The position numbers and the translations under genes were made by a program. 64,000 nucleotides of DNA from Bifidobacterium coryneforme (lineage in GTDB: Bacteria; Actinomycetota; Actinomycetes; Actinomycetales; Bifidobacteriaceae). The first letter of the stretch is position 1. Each line of letters begins with the position of its first letter. Positions 52,974-63,409 of this stretch are shown piece after piece. The notes below the pieces were generated by a model. That model was not told the origin of the DNA and did not search any database. It worked only from the letters and a program-made list of their open reading frames with translations. Where the stretch lies: positions 1,102,872 through 1,166,871 of the forward strand of contig NZ_CP007287.1 in NCBI RefSeq assembly GCF_000737865.1, given 5' to 3'.

Positions 52974-53585
52974 ATGAGCATGCCTTCGCATACCGAAAAC
53001 CAGGAACACCACGATGCGAATCTCGGTGGGTCCTTCGAATTCCACTCAACGACGGCAGGACGAGGAGGACGTTGGTCAACCAAGCGCATCGCTGTATACG
53101 CGCTCTTCGTGGCCTTGACCATCGTCCTGAGTTATGTTTCCATTCCGATTTTCCCTGCTGCCCCCTTTCTGAAGTATGACCCTTCCGGAATCGTGGTCCT
53201 GGTGGCAGGATTTGCTTTCGGCCCCTTGGCCGCCGCCGTCGTCGGCACTCTCGGATTCGTGCCCCACATCTTCAGTAATCCCTTCGGGGCCCTGATCGCC
53301 ATCATCGTCGCCCTGGCCCTGGGGCTGCCGGCGGCCTTCATCTACAAGCGAATCCGCACTCGAAAAGGCGCGGTCATCGGCATTCTGATCGGATCGGTGG
53401 CGGGTCTGGCTGCCGCCATACTCTGCAATGTGATCATCACCCCCATATACGCCCACATGAGCTTCCAGCAGGTTCTGGGCATGATCATCCCCGTCCTCCT
53501 GCCCTTCAACCTGATGAAATTCGCAATCCACGGGGTCATCACCTTCCTGATCTACAAGCCCATCTCAGTCCTGGTCAACCACTGA
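52974..53585 (+). CDS. ribU: Riboflavin ECF transporter S-component RibU
   Basis: A 203-residue integral membrane protein with about six spans (IAVYALFVALTIVLSYV, GIVVLVAGFAFGPLAAAVVGTLGFV, ALIAIIVALALGLPAAFIY, GAVIGILIGSVAGLAAAILCNVIIT, VLGMIIPVLLPFNLMKFAIHGVITFLIY). The IPIFPAAPFLKYDPSGIVVLVAGF and GTLGFVPHIF stretches match RibU-type S-components. The ATG at 52974 has GAGG six bases upstream, right after the FMN riboswitch. That regulatory link makes riboflavin the expected cargo. The energising partner is probably the fused gene 50 bases downstream. Confidence 0.92.
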   Translation: MSMPSHTENQEHHDANLGGSFEFHSTTAGRGGRWSTKRIAVYALFVALTIVLSYVSIPIFPAAPFLKYDPSGIVVLVAGFAFGPLAAAVVGTLGFVPHIFSNPFGALIAIIVALALGLPAAFIYKRIRTRKGAVIGILIGSVAGLAAAILCNVIITPIYAHMSFQQVLGMIIPVLLPFNLMKFAIHGVITFLIYKPISVLVNH

Positions 53586-53635
53586 ACATCCCCGACAGTT
53601 CAGGAACAGCTTCATCAGCAGGGATTGGACGAACC

Positions 53636-56108
53636 GTGAGTTATAAACCGGTACAGACGATTCGGGACGACGAACCCTTGGCCGTCCTGGACGAGGTCTC
53701 TTTCAGCTATGACCAGGGTCGAACCTGGGTACTCGACCATGTGAGCCTGACCATCCATCGAGGAGAACGGGTTGCCGTCGTCGGAGCCAATGGGTCAGGC
53801 AAGTCAACCCTTGCCCTCCTGCTGGCCGGCGCCCTGGCACCTGACCGGGGACGCATCGAACTGAGAGGGCAGGTTGTATTCGACTCCGCCCGCCCCTGGG
53901 CCGAACGGGTGGACACCGATGCCTACCGCCAGGTCAGGGAAGGCATCGGGATGGTGTTCCAGAATCCGGAGGATCAGATAGTCACCACCGTCACTGAGGA
54001 TGACGTTGCCTTCGGACCGGAGAATCAGGGCATGGCACGACCTGCCATGCAGGCGTCCGTCGTGAGGTCTCTCAAGGAGGTCGATCTGTCCGGCCGCGAA
54101 CGGTCTGACCCGACCAGGATGTCCGGCGGCCAGCAGCAGCGGGTCTCCATTGCCGGTGCCCTGGCCATGGACCCTGACATGTTGGTGATGGACGAGCCGG
54201 GCGCCATGCTGGACTCGTCCGGTCGAAGCAGAATCTCCACCATCATGGCCACCATGGCCGAGCAGGGTAAGACGGTGGTTCACATCACCCATCATCTCGA
54301 CGAGGCCGGCACTGCCAGCAGGGTGATTGTCCTCGATCAGGGTCGCATCATCGCCGACGGTCCTCCCGACCAGGCGCTGCCCACCCTGTACCGGCAACTC
54401 AACACCGACTCCCCCGCATCAGGGGCAGGTAGGCATACGGCCGATTGGGATGCCAACACATCCGGAGTCGGTTTGGGCCAGCGCACCGAGCACCGGCACG
54501 ACACCTCCGACGAAGAGGAACCCGCTGTGGAGGCCAAGGGCCTTTCCTACAGGTTCGGTGAGGGAAGACGCCAGGTGGTGGATCACCTCGATTTGAGACT
54601 GGAAAAGGGGCGGACCCTGGCCATACTAGGTCCCAACGGTTCCGGCAAATCAACCCTTGCCCGGTTGATCTGTGCACTGATTCGCCCGACCGAGGGGGAT
54701 CTCTCAGTAGCGGGAATACCGCTGACCGTTGGGGGAAACACCCCGCGACGGGCCCGCAACCGTCGGCTCGGCATGCTGCGACAGCGGGTGGGATATGTGA
54801 TGCAGAAGCCCGAACACCAGCTCTTCGCCGAAACCGTGGCGCAGGATGTGGCCTATGGCCCCGGCAATCTCGGTTTCGACAAGGGGGATACCGCCCTACG
54901 CGTGAAACAGGTTCTCACCCTGCTGGGATTGGAGGAGCTGTCCGACCGCTCCCCCTTCGACCTTTCCGGTGGTCAGCAGCGCCTGGTCGCCTTGGCTGGC
55001 GTTCTGGCCACATCTCCGAAGATTCTGGTACTGGACGAGGTGACGGCCGGTCTGGATCCCAAGGCGTCCGAAACCATCATGACCGTGTTGGAGCGCCTCC
55101 AAGGTGAGGGTGTGACGATCATTCTCATCACCCATGATGAAGAAGAGGTCATCCGCCTGGCCGACCAGGCCCTCCTCATGAACCAGGGACACATGGTCTC
55201 GCACGGCAACGTGGGGAAGGTTCTCAAGGATTACCACGACCTACGGGCCCATATCAGCTCTTCGGGAAACCACGAGGAGGACTCCGGGACCGAACAAATC
55301 GAAGAACCAGCATCCGAGAGCAAGGCAAAAGACCAGGCGGACGGGTCTTCCCTGATTGCTCGCCTGGATCCCCGAGCCAAGGTGGTCTGCTTCCTGATGC
55401 TCATGGTCACCTCCTTCTTCATCGGCACTGGGCCGCAGCTCATCCTGGGAGCGTTGGTCACTCTGGCAATCATCATGGCGGCGCGAATATCGCCGCTGAA
55501 ACTGATGAAATCGGTCAGTGGACTCCTGGCCCTCCTGGTACTGGTTGCCCTGCTGAATCTCCTGGTTACCCGAGACGGCACCGCCCTGACCCGATGGGGA
55601 CCGTTGATCATCACCGACCAGGGGCTATGGGCCGCTCTGGTATATACCTGCCGGTTTGGCCTTGTCCTCCTTTTGGGGGCCCTCCTGCTCATGACCACAA
55701 CGCCGACACAGATGACCGACGCCTTCGAGTCCCTCCTCTCGCCCCTGGGCAGGCTCGGAGTCCATACCAGCGAGATATCCCTGGTCCTCTCCCTGGCTCT
55801 GCGGTTCATCCCGACGCTGGTTCGGGAGATGCAGTCCATCCGTGAAGCCCAGGCCGCCAGAGGTGGAAGCATCGAAAGCGGCAGCCCCTCCCGACGGGCA
55901 CGGGCCATGGCCGCCATCATCATACCGGTCTTCGCCGCCGGCCCTGCGCCATGCAGACAATCTGGGACAGGCACTGGATGCCCGCTCCTACCATGGAGGA
56001 AGGGGTCGCACCCACTACCGGATCTCCCGGATGCGTGGCATCGATTACGGGTTCATCACTCTGGTCGCCGTCTACCTCGCTCTCCTGGTGGTCCTGATTT
56101 TCCTCTGA
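53636..56108 (+). CDS. Fused ECF energiser (two ATPases plus EcfT), frameshifted as read near the 3' end
   Basis: Second A-A-T fusion of the window, serving RibU. First ATPase with GANGSGKST, RMSGGQQQRVSI and MLVMDEPGAMLD; second with GPNGSGKST, LSGGQQRL and ILVLDEVTAGLD; EcfT from about residue 585, with the first coupling motif EAQAARGG. Near 55938-55941 the frame jumps: the next family-like segment (ALRHADNLGQALDARSYHGG, with the second coupling motif) is in frame +1 and stops at 56108. One extra base in the run GCCGCCGGCC explains it. As read, the first frame ends at 56140 with an unrelated tail. Start is GTG at 53636. A sequencing or assembly error is the simplest cause; a true inactivating change is the alternative. 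Confidence 0.85.
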
Positions 56109-56154
56109 CAGGCACCTGCGAAGCTTCAGTGTGTCGGTAGGTTAAGCGCCACGT

Positions 56155-56189
56155 AAAAAAGGGACGGAACCATTACGGCTCCGTCCCTT
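56155..56189 (-). terminator. Terminator of clpC, perhaps bidirectional
   Basis: AAGGGACGGA (56159-56168) pairs with TCCGTCCCTT (56180-56189). For the minus strand the stem is followed by TTTTTT (complement of 56155-56160), a good intrinsic terminator. It may also stop the plus-strand ECF transcript. Confidence 0.82.
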
Positions 56190-56245
56190 CCTGATTACAA
56201 TCTACTTGCTGCCGTATGACAGCACGGTTTCAGTGGGAACTCATA

Positions 56246-58891
56246 TCACTCCTGTGCAGGGGTTCCATCAGACCCGGAACCCGGAAGCTCGGATGATTCA
56301 CTGTCCGCCTGTTCCGGCTGGGCAAGGTCAGAGTCCGAATCATCCTCGGTCGAGGTGGAAACCTGAGCACGTACCAGCTCTGGCTCCCGCTCCCCTGATG
56401 CATCCTCGTCCCCACCTTCGAAGGGCACACCCTTGAAGGTGAACTCGCCCAGGATACCCTCGCCTTCGGCATCCACACGGACCGACTCATTGTCTTTGAG
56501 TTCGCCCATGAGGATCTTCTCAGAGATGGCATCCTCTATGTCACGCTGGATGACACGACGCAGGGGCCGGGCACCGAGGAGCGGGTCGAAGCCCTTCTCC
56601 GCCAGAAGATCCTTGGCCTTGGCGCTCAGATCCAGCGACATATGACGCTCGAAGAGACGGTCATTGAGCTGGTTGACATCCAAATCCACGATCTGGCGCA
56701 CCTGGGGCTCGGTCAGCTGCTGGAAGACGATGATATCGTCCAGACGGTTCAGGAACTCGGGCCTGAACTGCTGCTTGAGCTCACTGGTCACCTGGTCCTT
56801 CATCCGCTGATATGAGGTCTCGGTGTTGCCCGAAGCGTTGAAGCCGGTGTTGGCCGCCTTGGCGATGTCACGGGTACCCAGGTTGGTGGTCAGGATGATG
56901 ATGGTGTTCTTGAAGTCCACCGTCCGTCCCTGCCCATCGGTCAGGTGCCCGTCATCCAGGACCTGGAGGAGGGTGTTGAAGATGTCCGGGTGGGCCTTTT
57001 CGATCTCATCGAAGAGGACCACGGAGAAGGGCTTGCGACGGACCTTCTCGGTCAGTTCGCCACCCTCCTCGTATCCGACGTACCCCGGAGGGGCACCGAA
57101 GAGCCTGGAAGCCGCGTACTTCTCCGAGAACTCCGACATGTCGACGCGAATCAAGGCGTCCTCATCGTCGAAGAGGAACCGGGCGAGGGACTTGGCCAGC
57201 TCGGTTTTGCCCACACCGGTCGGGCCGGCGAAGATGAAGGAACCGGCGGGACGCTTGGGATCCTTGAGGCCGACTCGGGTGCGGCGGATGGAGCGAGACA
57301 GGGCGGAAACGGCCTCATCCTGACCGATGATCCGCTTGTGGAGCTCCTTCTCCATGCCCAGAAGCTTCTTGGACTCGGCCTGGGTGAGTTTGAAGACCGG
57401 AATTCCTGTGGTCGAAGAGACCACCTCGGCGATGACATCCTCATCCACAACCATCTTGACATCGGACTCGCCCTGGCGCCAGGCCTTCTCCTTCTCCTTG
57501 CGCTCGGCCTCAAGCTTTTCCTGGCTGTCACGCAGTTCAGCGGCCTTTTCGAAGTCCTGGTCCTTTATGGCCTGGTCCTTCTGGGCAGAGACCTTATCGA
57601 CCTTGGCATCCAGTTCCTTGAGCTCAGGCGGTGCGGTCAGACGCTTGATACGAAGCCGGGCACCGGCCTCATCAATCAGGTCGATGGCCTTGTCGGGCAG
57701 GTTACGGTCCTGGATATACCTGGAGGACAGTTCCGCAGCCGACTGCAGGGCCTTGTCGGTGATGGTGACGTGGTGGTGGTGCTCGTAGCGACCACGCAGA
57801 CCCTTGAGTATCTCAATGGTCTGGGCGATGGTCGGCTCGGAGACCTGGATGGGCTGGAACCGCCTCTCCAGGGCAGCGTCCTTCTCGATGTACTTGCGGT
57901 ACTCGTCGGTGGTGGTGGCACCTATGGTCTGAAGCTCGCCACGGGCCAATAGGGGCTTGAGCATATCGGAGGCACCCAGGGCACCGTCCGCGGAGCCGGC
58001 ACCGACGATGGTGTGAATCTCGTCGATGAAAAGGATGATGTCGCCGCGGGTCTTGATCTCCTTGAGGACCTTCTTCAGCCGCTCTTCGAAATCACCCCGG
58101 TATCGGGAACCGGCCACCATGGAGCCGAGATCAAGAGAATATACCTGCTTGCCCCTCAAGGTCTCCGGAACGTCACCCTCATGAATCTTCTGCGCGAGAC
58201 CTTCGACCACGGCCGTCTTGCCCACACCGGGCTCGCCAATCAGGACCGGGTTGTTCTTGGTGCGCCTGGACAGGACCACCATGACCCGCTCTATCTCGTT
58301 GGCACGCCCAATGACCGGGTCAAGTTTGCCTTCGGCGGCTTCCTGGGTCAGGTTTCGGCCAAACTGGTCAAGGATGGCGGAACCGGTCTGCCCGCCCTTG
58401 TTCTGCACCCCACCAGCGTTGGCCAGGTCGCCCTTGCCGGACTCCCCGCCCTCGTGGTTGCCGCGAATCATGTCAATCGTGGCTGTCCGCAGGTCTCCCA
58501 GGTCCACGCCCATCTTGATCAGGACCTGGGTGCCGACGCCCTCGCCCTCTCGAATAAGGCCCAGCAGAATGTGCTCGGTACCGATGTAGGAGTGTCCCAG
58601 CTGCAGAGCCTCCCTGAGTGAGAGCTCCAAAACCTGCTTGGCATGTGGTGTAAAGGGAATATGCCCATTGGGAGCGGCATTGCCCTTGCCGATCATTTCC
58701 TCGACCTGCTTGCGGGTCGCTTCCAGTTCAACACCCTTGGAAGCCAGGGCCTTTGCGGCAACACCGTCCCCCTCGCGGATCAGGCCCAGCAGGAGGTGCT
58801 CGGTGCCGATGTAATTGTGCTGAAGGGTGCGGGCCTCTTCCTGCGCCAGCACAATCACCCGCCGCGCACGGTCGGTAAACCGTTCGAACAT
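56246..58891 (-). CDS. clpC: ATP-dependent Clp protease ATPase subunit ClpC
   Basis: AAA+ unfoldase that feeds ClpP. Clp_N double domain at the N-terminus ([24 protein letters not shown] and its repeat), first NTPase ([13 protein letters not shown], then [12 protein letters not shown]), a UVR-type middle region ([22 protein letters not shown]) that marks ClpC, second NTPase ([18 protein letters not shown]), and LGF-like pore loop region. The acidic C-terminal tail is about 60 residues longer than usual. AAGG lies six bases before the ATG at 58891; an in-frame start ten codons upstream is less likely. ClgR-like sites stand upstream. Confidence 0.97.
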   Translation of the reverse strand: MFERFTDRARRVIVLAQEEARTLQHNYIGTEHLLLGLIREGDGVAAKALASKGVELEATRKQVEEMIGKGNAAPNGHIPFTPHAKQVLELSLREALQLGHSYIGTEHILLGLIREGEGVGTQVLIKMGVDLGDLRTATIDMIRGNHEGGESGKGDLANAGGVQNKGGQTGSAILDQFGRNLTQEAAEGKLDPVIGRANEIERVMVVLSRRTKNNPVLIGEPGVGKTAVVEGLAQKIHEGDVPETLRGKQVYSLDLGSMVAGSRYRGDFEERLKKVLKEIKTRGDIILFIDEIHTIVGAGSADGALGASDMLKPLLARGELQTIGATTTDEYRKYIEKDAALERRFQPIQVSEPTIAQTIEILKGLRGRYEHHHHVTITDKALQSAAELSSRYIQDRNLPDKAIDLIDEAGARLRIKRLTAPPELKELDAKVDKVSAQKDQAIKDQDFEKAAELRDSQEKLEAERKEKEKAWRQGESDVKMVVDEDVIAEVVSSTTGIPVFKLTQAESKKLLGMEKELHKRIIGQDEAVSALSRSIRRTRVGLKDPKRPAGSFIFAGPTGVGKTELAKSLARFLFDDEDALIRVDMSEFSEKYAASRLFGAPPGYVGYEEGGELTEKVRRKPFSVVLFDEIEKAHPDIFNTLLQVLDDGHLTDGQGRTVDFKNTIIILTTNLGTRDIAKAANTGFNASGNTETSYQRMKDQVTSELKQQFRPEFLNRLDDIIVFQQLTEPQVRQIVDLDVNQLNDRLFERHMSLDLSAKAKDLLAEKGFDPLLGARPLRRVIQRDIEDAISEKILMGELKDNESVRVDAEGEGILGEFTFKGVPFEGGDEDASGEREPELVRAQVSTSTEDDSDSDLAQPEQADSESSELPGSGSDGTPAQE

Positions 58892-58963
58892 ACTTGTCCT
58901 TCCCTTTGATCTGTACCTCACTCTACAGATTCGCGGTGACGTTTATTCTCGACCTGCCCCTGA

Positions 58964-58986
58964 TTGCGCTCTCAACGCAAAGCGTT
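58964..58986. promoter_or_regulatory. ClgR-like inverted repeats upstream of clpC
   Basis: TTGCG-N7-CGCAA (58964-58980) overlaps AACGC-AAA-GCGTT (58974-58986), about 75-95 bases before the clpC start. Read on the minus strand, CGTTGAGAGCG differs by one base from the CGCYNANRGCG core given for actinobacterial ClgR sites. ClgR control of clp genes is known in actinobacteria; here it is inferred. Confidence 0.45.
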
Positions 58987-59027
58987 GGAATATCAGGCCT
59001 TAACCCAGGTGTTCCAACCAGGGATTC

Positions 59028-60029
59028 CTATTCCAGTTCGGACTCGGCCTCATCCTCTTCGGCGGTCAGCTCCTCCATCAGCTCCACCTCGGGCCGCTCC
59101 TCACGGGGCTTCTGGCGGACCACATCAATATGAAGGTCATCAAAGGCAGGCTCGGACTGGACCCATAGGTGGGTATCCTCCTGGGGCAGAATCTCCGAGT
59201 GTTCCCCACAGCCATGGTCCAGGGACACCACCCGCCCGTCATCGGGGCTCCACCGATTGGCACAGACGGCAAACATGGTGCCCAGCTCCCCCTTGAGGGG
59301 AATCAGGAACCCACAGGTTTCACAGGCATTGCCCTTGGCCGTCCTTGTCGACAGGGACTTGGGGCCATGCTGCCCCTCATACCAACGCTTGGCTGTCGCT
59401 GCTCGCGCCTCGGCGGTCATGACGTGACGGCGGCTCAGGATCAACTCGTCGACGACCTCTTCCAAATCCTCTTGAGAGGTCTGTGGATCGCCTTCACCGT
59501 CCAGATCCGGCTCATCTTCCGCCGCTGACTGACCGGTGCCGGATTCATCGTCGATGCGGAAAACGGCACCTGACCCGCCCTCATCATTCTTGGTAGCGGT
59601 CTCCTGACCCGGATTCGATTCAGGGTCCGATTCCGTCTCCCTGTCAGAGGGCTCCTCGACCTGGGGAGCCTCGTATCCCTTGACAAGTCTCGGGTCATCC
59701 GGGTCGGTCCCCATGGCATCGGTCACGCTCAGGTCGGAGGGAAGCAGCCGATCCTTCCAGGGAATCCACTTGGGCGGTTGCAGGGCTTCGGCCGAGGGAA
59801 TGAGGGAGGACTCATCAACGGTCCAGGTATCGGCATCCTGGTCATGATAGAGGGTCACCGACCACTGCCAACCCTCATACCCGGTGATATGGGAGTCGAA
59901 CCGGTAGTCGTACACACCGTCCTCAAGCATGGTGCTGGTGATGAAATCGCCCACCTCGGAACTCTTGGAGGCCACACTCAAAGCCACGCTCCTGGCCAGT
60001 TCCTCGGGGTCAAAATCCACTTCAGCCAT
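59028..60029 (-). CDS. DUF3027 domain-containing protein
   Basis: A 333-residue actinobacterial protein. The N-terminal half has HITGYEGWQWSVTLYHDQDADTWTVDE and PPKWIPWKDRL. An acidic, low-complexity middle region of about 90 residues follows. The C-terminal half carries a four-Cys/His module (CETCGFLIPLKGELGTMFAVCANRWSPDDGRVVSLDHGCGEHSE) that is probably a metal-binding site. This is the DUF3027 layout; the function is unknown. The gene sits between the cold-shock gene and clpC on the same strand. Confidence 0.88.
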   Translation of the reverse strand: MAEVDFDPEELARSVALSVASKSSEVGDFITSTMLEDGVYDYRFDSHITGYEGWQWSVTLYHDQDADTWTVDESSLIPSAEALQPPKWIPWKDRLLPSDLSVTDAMGTDPDDPRLVKGYEAPQVEEPSDRETESDPESNPGQETATKNDEGGSGAVFRIDDESGTGQSAAEDEPDLDGEGDPQTSQEDLEEVVDELILSRRHVMTAEARAATAKRWYEGQHGPKSLSTRTAKGNACETCGFLIPLKGELGTMFAVCANRWSPDDGRVVSLDHGCGEHSEILPQEDTHLWVQSEPAFDDLHIDVVRQKPREERPEVELMEELTAEEDEAESELE

Positions 60030-60099
60030 GTATCACACCTTCATACTCTGATGGGCCCGGCACCAGGCCGGCCCATGTCTCTTCCTGCCCCGCCGTGAT

Positions 60100-60489
60100 T
60101 CACGCAGGTACGTCGAAGTCGTCCGCCACCGCCCTGAGCAGGGTGGCCAGCTTCTTCGACTCCGCAGGGGCGGGATAATGATGTCGTCGCAGACCATTGC
60201 CCGCGGAATCCAACAGCTTGATCAGGTCCTCGACTATGGCGGCCATGTCATCCGGGGCGGGCCGGGTGGCCTTGACGATCGAGGGTGCGGAACCCACCAG
60301 TTTCAGGTCCAAGGCCTGGGGCCCCTTGCGCCCCTCGGCAACAGAGAAGTCCACACGGGCACCTTTTCGAACCGTGGAGATGCCGGCAGGAAGGGCGGAG
60401 GCAGGAAGGAAAACGTCCTGACCCTCATCGCCCGTGATGAAACCGAACCCACGATTGGCATCAAACCAACGCACTTTCCCACTGGGCAT
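60100..60489 (-). CDS. Cold-shock domain protein with C-terminal extension
   Basis: A 129-residue protein. Residues 1-68 form a cold-shock OB fold with RNP motifs GKVRWFDANRGFGFI and QDVFLPASAL, which bind single-stranded RNA or DNA. The extra ~60 residues (PAPDDMAAIVEDLIKLLDSAGNGLRRHHYPAPAESKKLATLLRAVADDFD) are helical and not part of the compact CspA type. The ATG at 60489 follows GAGGAAG; a start six codons upstream is less likely. It is followed by the DUF3027 gene after about 70 bases, an association seen in actinobacteria. Confidence 0.92.
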   Translation of the reverse strand: MPSGKVRWFDANRGFGFITGDEGQDVFLPASALPAGISTVRKGARVDFSVAEGRKGPQALDLKLVGSAPSIVKATRPAPDDMAAIVEDLIKLLDSAGNGLRRHHYPAPAESKKLATLLRAVADDFDVPA

Positions 60490-60585
60490 AGTCTGGCACT
60501 TCCTCACTGGATGATTCCGAGCCGTTTTACCGGCCTTGCTGCATACCTGTCCAGTCTAGCCCAATGCCCTGTGCATGTGGGGCCA

Positions 60586-62556
60586 TCACGTCAAAGGCGT
60601 ACAGCCCGAGCTCCCAACCTGCTGTTTCGGCGGCTCAGGATGAGTCCTCAACCCCTGAGAGGTCCGTACCGACTCCTGCGAGTGCGGGCTCTGTCGTCCC
60701 GGCCTGTCCGGCTCGGGCGACCCCGGGGTCTGCCGAAGAGACTCAACCTGGCCCTGCGGAATCACCATGGTGAAGGTCAACCCGCCACCCGGGGTCTCCT
60801 CCACGCATATCAGCCCACGATGTGCCTTGACGATGGACTGGACGATGGCCAGCCCCAGGCCGGTCCCTCCCTTTTCCCTGGCGCGGGAGGGATCTGCCGT
60901 ATAAAAGCGTTCGAAGAGCCTCGCCCTGGATTCCGCTGGCACACCCGGCCCATGGTCGATGAAGCGCAGAACCAGATAGGGAGTGCCCACACGACTGTTC
61001 TGAGCCACCTGCACCGCATCGAGGAAATGCGCCATGCCTGTTTCGTCAGACCCCAGCCTGGCCATGGCCTCAGGGGGTATGGCCGCGTTGAGGAGCCCCA
61101 TCGATACCTGGACCGGCGAATCGGAGGGTGTGTATCGATGGATGTTCCCTACGATGTTGGTCGCCACCTGACGCAGGCGACTGGGATCTCCCACAACCTC
61201 AACCCCCGGCAGTGGACCCTCCTGAAGGGACAGAGAGGTGACCACCCCGACACGACCGACCGGCTTTGTGCGAACGCGCCCCTTGCCCTTGGCTGATCCC
61301 CGCCCCTTGGGAGCGGGAGGCGAAGACGGGTCCTCGCGAGTATCGGTCACCACCGTGACGGTTCCACAGATGATCTGACGCTCCGGGTCCAGAGCATGCA
61401 GATCATCCACCGAGTCCCGCACCAGGCCGGTCATATCGACCGGAAGGTTGGTATTGATACCCCTACCCTCGTCCAGTCTGGCCAGGGAGAGGAGGTCGGA
61501 GACCAGGTCGGTCATCCGGCTGCTGGAGTCCTCGATATGTCTGATCGATTCATCGGCCCTTTCCAGGGCCCCAGGGTAGGCGCGCTGCATCCGATACAGT
61601 TCGGCATATCCATGGATGGCGGCCAGGGGTGTTCTCAGCTCGTGGCTGGCATCGGAGACGAAGCGTTTCATCTTCTCGGTGGTCCGCTTCTGCTCATTGA
61701 AGGATTGCTCTATCCGGGCCAGCATGACATTCAGGGACGCGGCCAGGGATCCGACTTCGGTGTTCTCGGGGAAGCTGGGAATGCGCTGGTGCAGGTTGCC
61801 CGCGGCAATCATGGCAGCCGTCTTCTCTATACGTTTGAGAGGCACCAGGGTGGATTGGATGAGCAGGGCTGACACGACCCCACCGAGGAGAACGACAATC
61901 ACCGACATGACCAGGCAGAAGGTGGTTAGGGCATGAAGGGCCTCATTCTGGTCGCTCATGGACAGACCGATGTAGAGCACCCCGCTGATATCGGAGTCCT
62001 CCAGGTCGCTGTGCAGTCTCCACTGCATGGTCACGACCCGCCATGAGGCCCCGGCCCGTTTGAGGGAATCCCGATCCGGCGATGCCTTCGAATTCACCTT
62101 TACATAAGCGGGGACCGTGGTCGGCTGCCCCAGGGGTATCGACCCCATGGTGCCGTTGGCAGGCAGCCTGGGCCGGGAAACAACCCCGTTGAACTGCATG
62201 GGGTTGAGGTCATCGGCGATGATCTGCAGTTGGTCGTCACGAATCTGCAGGAAGTAATCGGTTGGCCCGAGACCACTCTTGCTCAGGTCCTCCTGCTTGA
62301 GAAGTGTGGCATTCCTAATGCCCAGGTTGGCCTGACGAATCAGCTGGGTATCGGTCTTCTTCATCAGGTAATCATCGGCCATCTGGCAGATGGCCACCGA
62401 GATGCCGACCGTACCCACGATGAGAAGAATCAGCATGGAGGCCACCAACTTGGTACTCAGGGGTATGCCCGCCAGGAGTGAATCATGGCGTGGTCGCCTC
62501 TGCCCCTGCTGTCCGCCCTCGGGTCTGACGGGCGCTCTGTACGTTGATGACTTCAT
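60586..62556 (-). CDS. Membrane sensor histidine kinase
   Basis: A 656-residue two-component kinase. Residues 36-58 and 212-234 are membrane spans that frame an extracytoplasmic sensor domain of about 150 residues. A HAMP linker (235-287) follows. The HisKA box FVSDASHELRTPLAAIHGYAEL has His305, and the ATPase domain shows VATNIVGNIHRYTPSD (N box), FIDHGPGVP (G1) and EKGGTGLGLAIV (G2). An insert with basic residues (SSPPAPKGRGSAKGKGRVRTKPVG) lies in the ATPase part. The tail after the kinase (about 50 residues) is Pro/Gln-rich. It begins 18 bases after its response regulator. The signal is unknown. Confidence 0.95.
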   Translation of the reverse strand: MKSSTYRAPVRPEGGQQGQRRPRHDSLLAGIPLSTKLVASMLILLIVGTVGISVAICQMADDYLMKKTDTQLIRQANLGIRNATLLKQEDLSKSGLGPTDYFLQIRDDQLQIIADDLNPMQFNGVVSRPRLPANGTMGSIPLGQPTTVPAYVKVNSKASPDRDSLKRAGASWRVVTMQWRLHSDLEDSDISGVLYIGLSMSDQNEALHALTTFCLVMSVIVVLLGGVVSALLIQSTLVPLKRIEKTAAMIAAGNLHQRIPSFPENTEVGSLAASLNVMLARIEQSFNEQKRTTEKMKRFVSDASHELRTPLAAIHGYAELYRMQRAYPGALERADESIRHIEDSSSRMTDLVSDLLSLARLDEGRGINTNLPVDMTGLVRDSVDDLHALDPERQIICGTVTVVTDTREDPSSPPAPKGRGSAKGKGRVRTKPVGRVGVVTSLSLQEGPLPGVEVVGDPSRLRQVATNIVGNIHRYTPSDSPVQVSMGLLNAAIPPEAMARLGSDETGMAHFLDAVQVAQNSRVGTPYLVLRFIDHGPGVPAESRARLFERFYTADPSRAREKGGTGLGLAIVQSIVKAHRGLICVEETPGGGLTFTMVIPQGQVESLRQTPGSPEPDRPGRQSPHSQESVRTSQGLRTHPEPPKQQVGSSGCTPLT

Positions 62557-62574
62557 ACCTGCCGCCGTTCGGCC

Positions 62575-63330
62575 TCAGTCCCCTGTCAGAGGCGAGGTTG
62601 AATCCTTGGGACTGCGAATCATATAGCCGATGCCGCGCTTGGTTTCAATCAGCGGGGTCACCTTGCGGAGGCGACCATCCTGATCCTTGACCTTGATGCC
62701 GTCCACCTTCTTGCGCAGGTAGGAGATGTAGGACTCGACGATGGCTGCGTCACCGCCCCAGTCATACTGCCATACATGATCCAGAATCTGCGCCTTGCTC
62801 AGGACCCTTCCTTCGTTGTCCATCAGATAGCGCAGCAACTTGTACTCGGTGGGACTCAGACCGATGGGCTGACCTGCGCGGGTCACATCGTGGGAGTCCT
62901 CATTGATCTCCAGATCTCCCACCCTGATCAGGGGGTCGTCCTCCTCATGCTCCCTGGTGCGGCGAAGGATGGCCTTGATCCTGGCAACGACCTCTTCCAG
63001 ACTGAAGGGCTTGGTGACGTAGTCGTCCCCGCCCACGGTCAGCCCCATGACCTTGTCCTGGGTGTCGTCCCGGGCGGTGAGGAAGAGGACCGGCGCGTCA
63101 ATCCCCTCCTGGCGAATGCGGGAGGTAACCGTGAAACCATCGATGTCGGGCAACATCACGTCCAGAACAATCAGGTCCGGCTTGGTTTTCTCTATGACCT
63201 CGATGGCTTCGGAACCCGATGCCGCAGTGGTCACCTCAAATCCAGCAAAGTGGAGGGAGGCCACCAGAAGATCCCTGATGGAAGGCTCGTCATCTACAAC
63301 GACCAGGCGTGCTTCGGTTGGTTTGCTCAT
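62575..63330 (-). CDS. OmpR/PhoB-family response regulator
   Basis: A 251-residue regulator. The receiver domain has the acidic pocket VVVDDEPS, the phosphoacceptor Asp57 in LIVLDVMLPDIDGF, the switch Thr in LFLTARDD and the Lys in DDYVTKPFSLEEV. The C-terminal winged helix is of the PhoB type (GLSPTEYKLLRYLMDNEGRVLSKAQILDHVW, then VESYISYLRKKVD). It is co-transcribed with the histidine kinase. The resemblance is to actinobacterial TcrA/MprA-like systems. Targets cannot be read from this window. Confidence 0.95.
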   Translation of the reverse strand: MSKPTEARLVVVDDEPSIRDLLVASLHFAGFEVTTAASGSEAIEVIEKTKPDLIVLDVMLPDIDGFTVTSRIRQEGIDAPVLFLTARDDTQDKVMGLTVGGDDYVTKPFSLEEVVARIKAILRRTREHEEDDPLIRVGDLEINEDSHDVTRAGQPIGLSPTEYKLLRYLMDNEGRVLSKAQILDHVWQYDWGGDAAIVESYISYLRKKVDGIKVKDQDGRLRKVTPLIETKRGIGYMIRSPKDSTSPLTGD

Positions 63331-63409
63331 GCCCTAAGATTGCCGCCCTTTCCTGAAGGTTATCTGAAAACCTGCTGAAACCTCATCAAGACCTGTGGAA
63401 GCGGACCGG

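Noticed and set aside
55931-56140. Programmed ribosomal frameshift in the EcfT region
   Set aside because: No slippery heptamer or downstream pseudoknot seen; the EcfT family does not need one, so an extra base is simpler.
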